Positions 62,601-64,000 of a stretch of DNA of 64,000 nt are shown piece by piece (within the stretch, counting starts at the first letter, position 1; each line of letters starts with the position of its first letter). The notes below the pieces were generated by a model. That model saw only the letters and a list, made by a program, of their open reading frames with translations. It was not told the DNA's origin and ran no database searches. Source of the DNA: Nageia nagi (Eukaryota > Pinophyta); the NCBI GenBank assembly GCA_050084985.1, contig JBITNC010000001.1, positions 7,998,001-8,062,000 on the forward strand, read 5' to 3'. The translations under genes and the position numbers were made by a program.

Positions 62601-63200
62601 GTGTAAAGAAATAGATGGAAGATCTAAAGGCTCAAGCCATTGTGATGGAAAAATAGAAAGCTCAACAGATAGAAGAAGAGTTGAAGAAGGTAATAGTAGC
62701 AAATAAAGTACTTAATGATAATAAAACAAAACTTCTATAGATTATTAAAAATTTCATAAAATCCCTGGTTGAGCAAATAAGAGAGAGATCGATGAGTATA
62801 TCATAGTTACATTTATTGAAAAATCAAATAGAATAGGCTATCCAGTATATCACTCGGGGTACTCTACATAAATTGGCCTTAGCTATACCCAAATCAATAA
62901 TTGAAGGAATGCAAAGTTGGTTGAAGGCCTTAACAGAAAAGGATCTAGCCATCATAACGCTAAGGTCAAAATAGATAATTTTGAGGAGAACCTGGGATGT
63001 CTACGATTTATAAGATCTAGTATTTAGTATGGATATTTAGAAACATCAATTGAATACAAAAATTGGTTTTGTAAATAAATTCTTTAATTGAATTGAAGGC
63101 TCCAAAATTATGGGAAGAATAAGATGTATAATGTAGTGTCAATCGATGGGTGGAAAATACCAAACAATTTTTAGAATAGTCTATCTCTAAGAAAAAAATC
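59691..63200 (+). pseudogene. Large third ORF of G1 (post-integrase), unknown function
   Basis: It starts at ATG 59691, a few bases after the G2 insertion site. It reads through about 1,170 codons in three frames (59691-60700, 60712-62190, 62147-63200), broken by two frameshifts and many stops, mostly TAG where Gln or Trp would fit. The N-terminal 300 residues look like a compact globular region (GGMDANLIAIHEEYLKNAP; LDQGLPYYMPYGSFTFPKLL). The middle is basic, then acidic (ENEDGYYDDERDPKNPKYF). Residues encoded by about 62427-62760 are a Lys/Glu/Gln-rich coiled coil (IFKLNKKIDQYKKDY; LQNQNKKLIKKLNKQKFEF). I see no signal peptide or membrane segment, so it is not an obvious envelope-like protein. 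I do not recognise the family. Confidence 0.7.
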
Positions 63201-63506
63201 TCAGATATATAGGAAATAAGTGATTGAGCTCAAGAGGCAATCTTAAGATTTCTATACGTCAAGAAATAAAAACTATGCTAATAGGCTTTAGAGAAAATAT
63301 AGTTAAATTATAAGCATGTCCTATTTTTTCACATATGAATAATTATGATTTAAAATATTTGTATCAAAAACTTCAATCTTTCCTCCCTCCAAAATTAGTG
63401 CCATCACTAGAAACATCCATAAAAGATTCATTTGGGTAGGCAAGTGGAAGTGGCGAATAAGGGTCCAATTCTTCAACAGGCTAAGACCCTGAGAGCTGCT
63501 AAAAGA

Positions 63507-64000
63507 TGTCATTCATTCAAAATCACACTCTGAAGATAGGGTAATATTTTACCATTCTTTTATTCTTTCATCCCTTTCAAATAAACTCTTTCTTAATTCT
63601 TATTTCTTGCTTCCCTTTCATACTTTTGTAAATATTAAAAAAGATGTATGTTCTTTGTACTTAGTTAATTTTATCAAAATAGTTAATTTTATCAAAATTT
63701 AGTTAAGTTTAGGGAAGTCTAGGTGCTATTGATATATATAGGTCTTAAATATTTTGGTTGGTAACTTAATCGCTATTTTGTTCAAAAGTAGGTGTTGTCA
63801 TGAAAATAAGTCCTAGAGGTTGATCATAGCTCAGTTGGGTATTTTTTGGTAACTGTACATAGGTTTGAGATCATAAGACATTGTCAATATGTTTAAATCA
63901 TGTTCAAGAAGTAATGTAGCATATCCGAGAAATGGAATAACATGTAATGGAAGTAAATGTTTAAGTTTGGATATAAGTATTATAGAAGTCTAAGTCTTTT
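63507..64000 (+). repeat. 3' LTR of G1, cut by the window end
   Basis: It aligns with 37780-38255 and shares TTTATTCTTTCATCCCTTTC, GGGAAGTCTAGGTGCTAT and GAAGTCTAAGTCTTT. A local duplication of TTAATTTTATCAAAAT (63667-63696) distinguishes it. No strong polypurine tract is visible just before it. Confidence 0.88.

Larger units (their letters stand above)
37780..64000 (+). mobile_element. G1: giant Tat-like Ty3/gypsy element, running off the window
   Basis: The first 480 bp of the 5' LTR (from TGTTATTC at 37780) recur from TGTCATTC at 63507 to the window end, both running through GAAGTCTAAGTCTTT, so these are the two LTRs. Between them, on the plus strand, are a primer-site region, gag, protease, an RNase H, RT, a second RNase H, integrase and a large third ORF. 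Later insertions are a 503 bp solo LTR (44299-44801) and element G2 (46800-59682, which carries copia B). Without these, the element would be about 14 kb plus the unseen LTR end. Its size, gag type and extra RNase H fit the Tat group. All genes carry stops. Confidence 0.85.

Noticed and set aside
40113-63200. A variant genetic code reading TAG/TAA as glutamine, suggested by many TAG/TAA at expected Gln codons
   Set aside because: TAG and TGA also replace expected Trp and Arg codons, and CAA/CAG are still used for Gln in the same frames. Frameshifts are frequent. The H2B pseudogene and element types are those of a land plant. Deamination decay explains the pattern better.
59691-63200. Third ORF of G1 as an env-like gene
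   Set aside because: No signal peptide, hydrophobic transmembrane segment or cleavage motif is visible; the end is a charged coiled coil.

Overview
This window is from the nuclear genome of a land plant with a large, AT-rich, repeat-filled genome. A gymnosperm-like genome would fit, but the sequence does not prove it. I see no intact host gene. Nearly everything recognisable is a retroelement or its remains. The exceptions are one histone H2B pseudogene, a pogo-type transposase remnant and a plant-mobile-domain (PMD) remnant.

Left part (1-16.2 kb): old fragments. There is a minus-strand Ty3/gypsy gag-protease-RT remnant (about 1.0-2.1 kb), a three-copy tandem repeat (3.26-3.56 kb), a PMD gene remnant (5.2-6.5 kb), a minus-strand gypsy gag remnant (7.7-8.7 kb) and a minus-strand pogo/Tigger-like DDE transposase remnant (11.95-13.84 kb).

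Middle (16.2-31.35 kb): an old Ty1/copia element, here 'copia A', bounded by TTAAT target-site duplications. Two later insertions split its 5' LTR into three pieces. One is a 2.5 kb LTR-like insertion that itself holds a 509 bp LTR. The other is a complete minus-strand Ale/Retrofit-like copia with 205 bp LTRs. Copia A has lost gag and protease; a long leader and a 46 bp tandem repeat lie where they should be.

Spacer (31.35-37.78 kb): a deleted and internally duplicated histone H2B pseudogene, a minus-strand LINE remnant, a (TG)27 microsatellite and some local repeats.

Right part (37.78 kb to the window end): a nested tower. The outermost element, 'G1', is a giant Tat-like Ty3/gypsy element with a 1.96 kb 5' LTR; its 3' LTR runs off the window. 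Its order is gag, protease, an extra RNase H, RT, a second RNase H, integrase, then a third ORF of roughly 1,170 codons ending in a coiled coil. A 503 bp solo LTR (TSD CTATT) sits in its second RNase H. A chromodomain-type gypsy, 'G2' (46.80-59.68 kb, TSD TCRAT), sits between its integrase and third ORF. Inside the gag of G2 sits a very young copia, 'copia B' (48.37-55.26 kb, TSD ATTTG), whose two 524 bp LTRs differ at only three positions.

Three observations stand out. First, the 3' non-coding region of copia B carries five tandem hairpins whose stems change in a compensatory way, and copia A keeps one with the same architecture. Second, copia A and copia B, although diverged, have in-frame stops at three identical codon positions, while copia B keeps every catalytic residue I checked. 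Third, G1 combines an RNase H upstream of RT with a large, unrecognised post-integrase ORF. Most premature stops lie where glutamine, tryptophan or arginine is expected, which is the pattern cytosine deamination in methylated repeats would leave.
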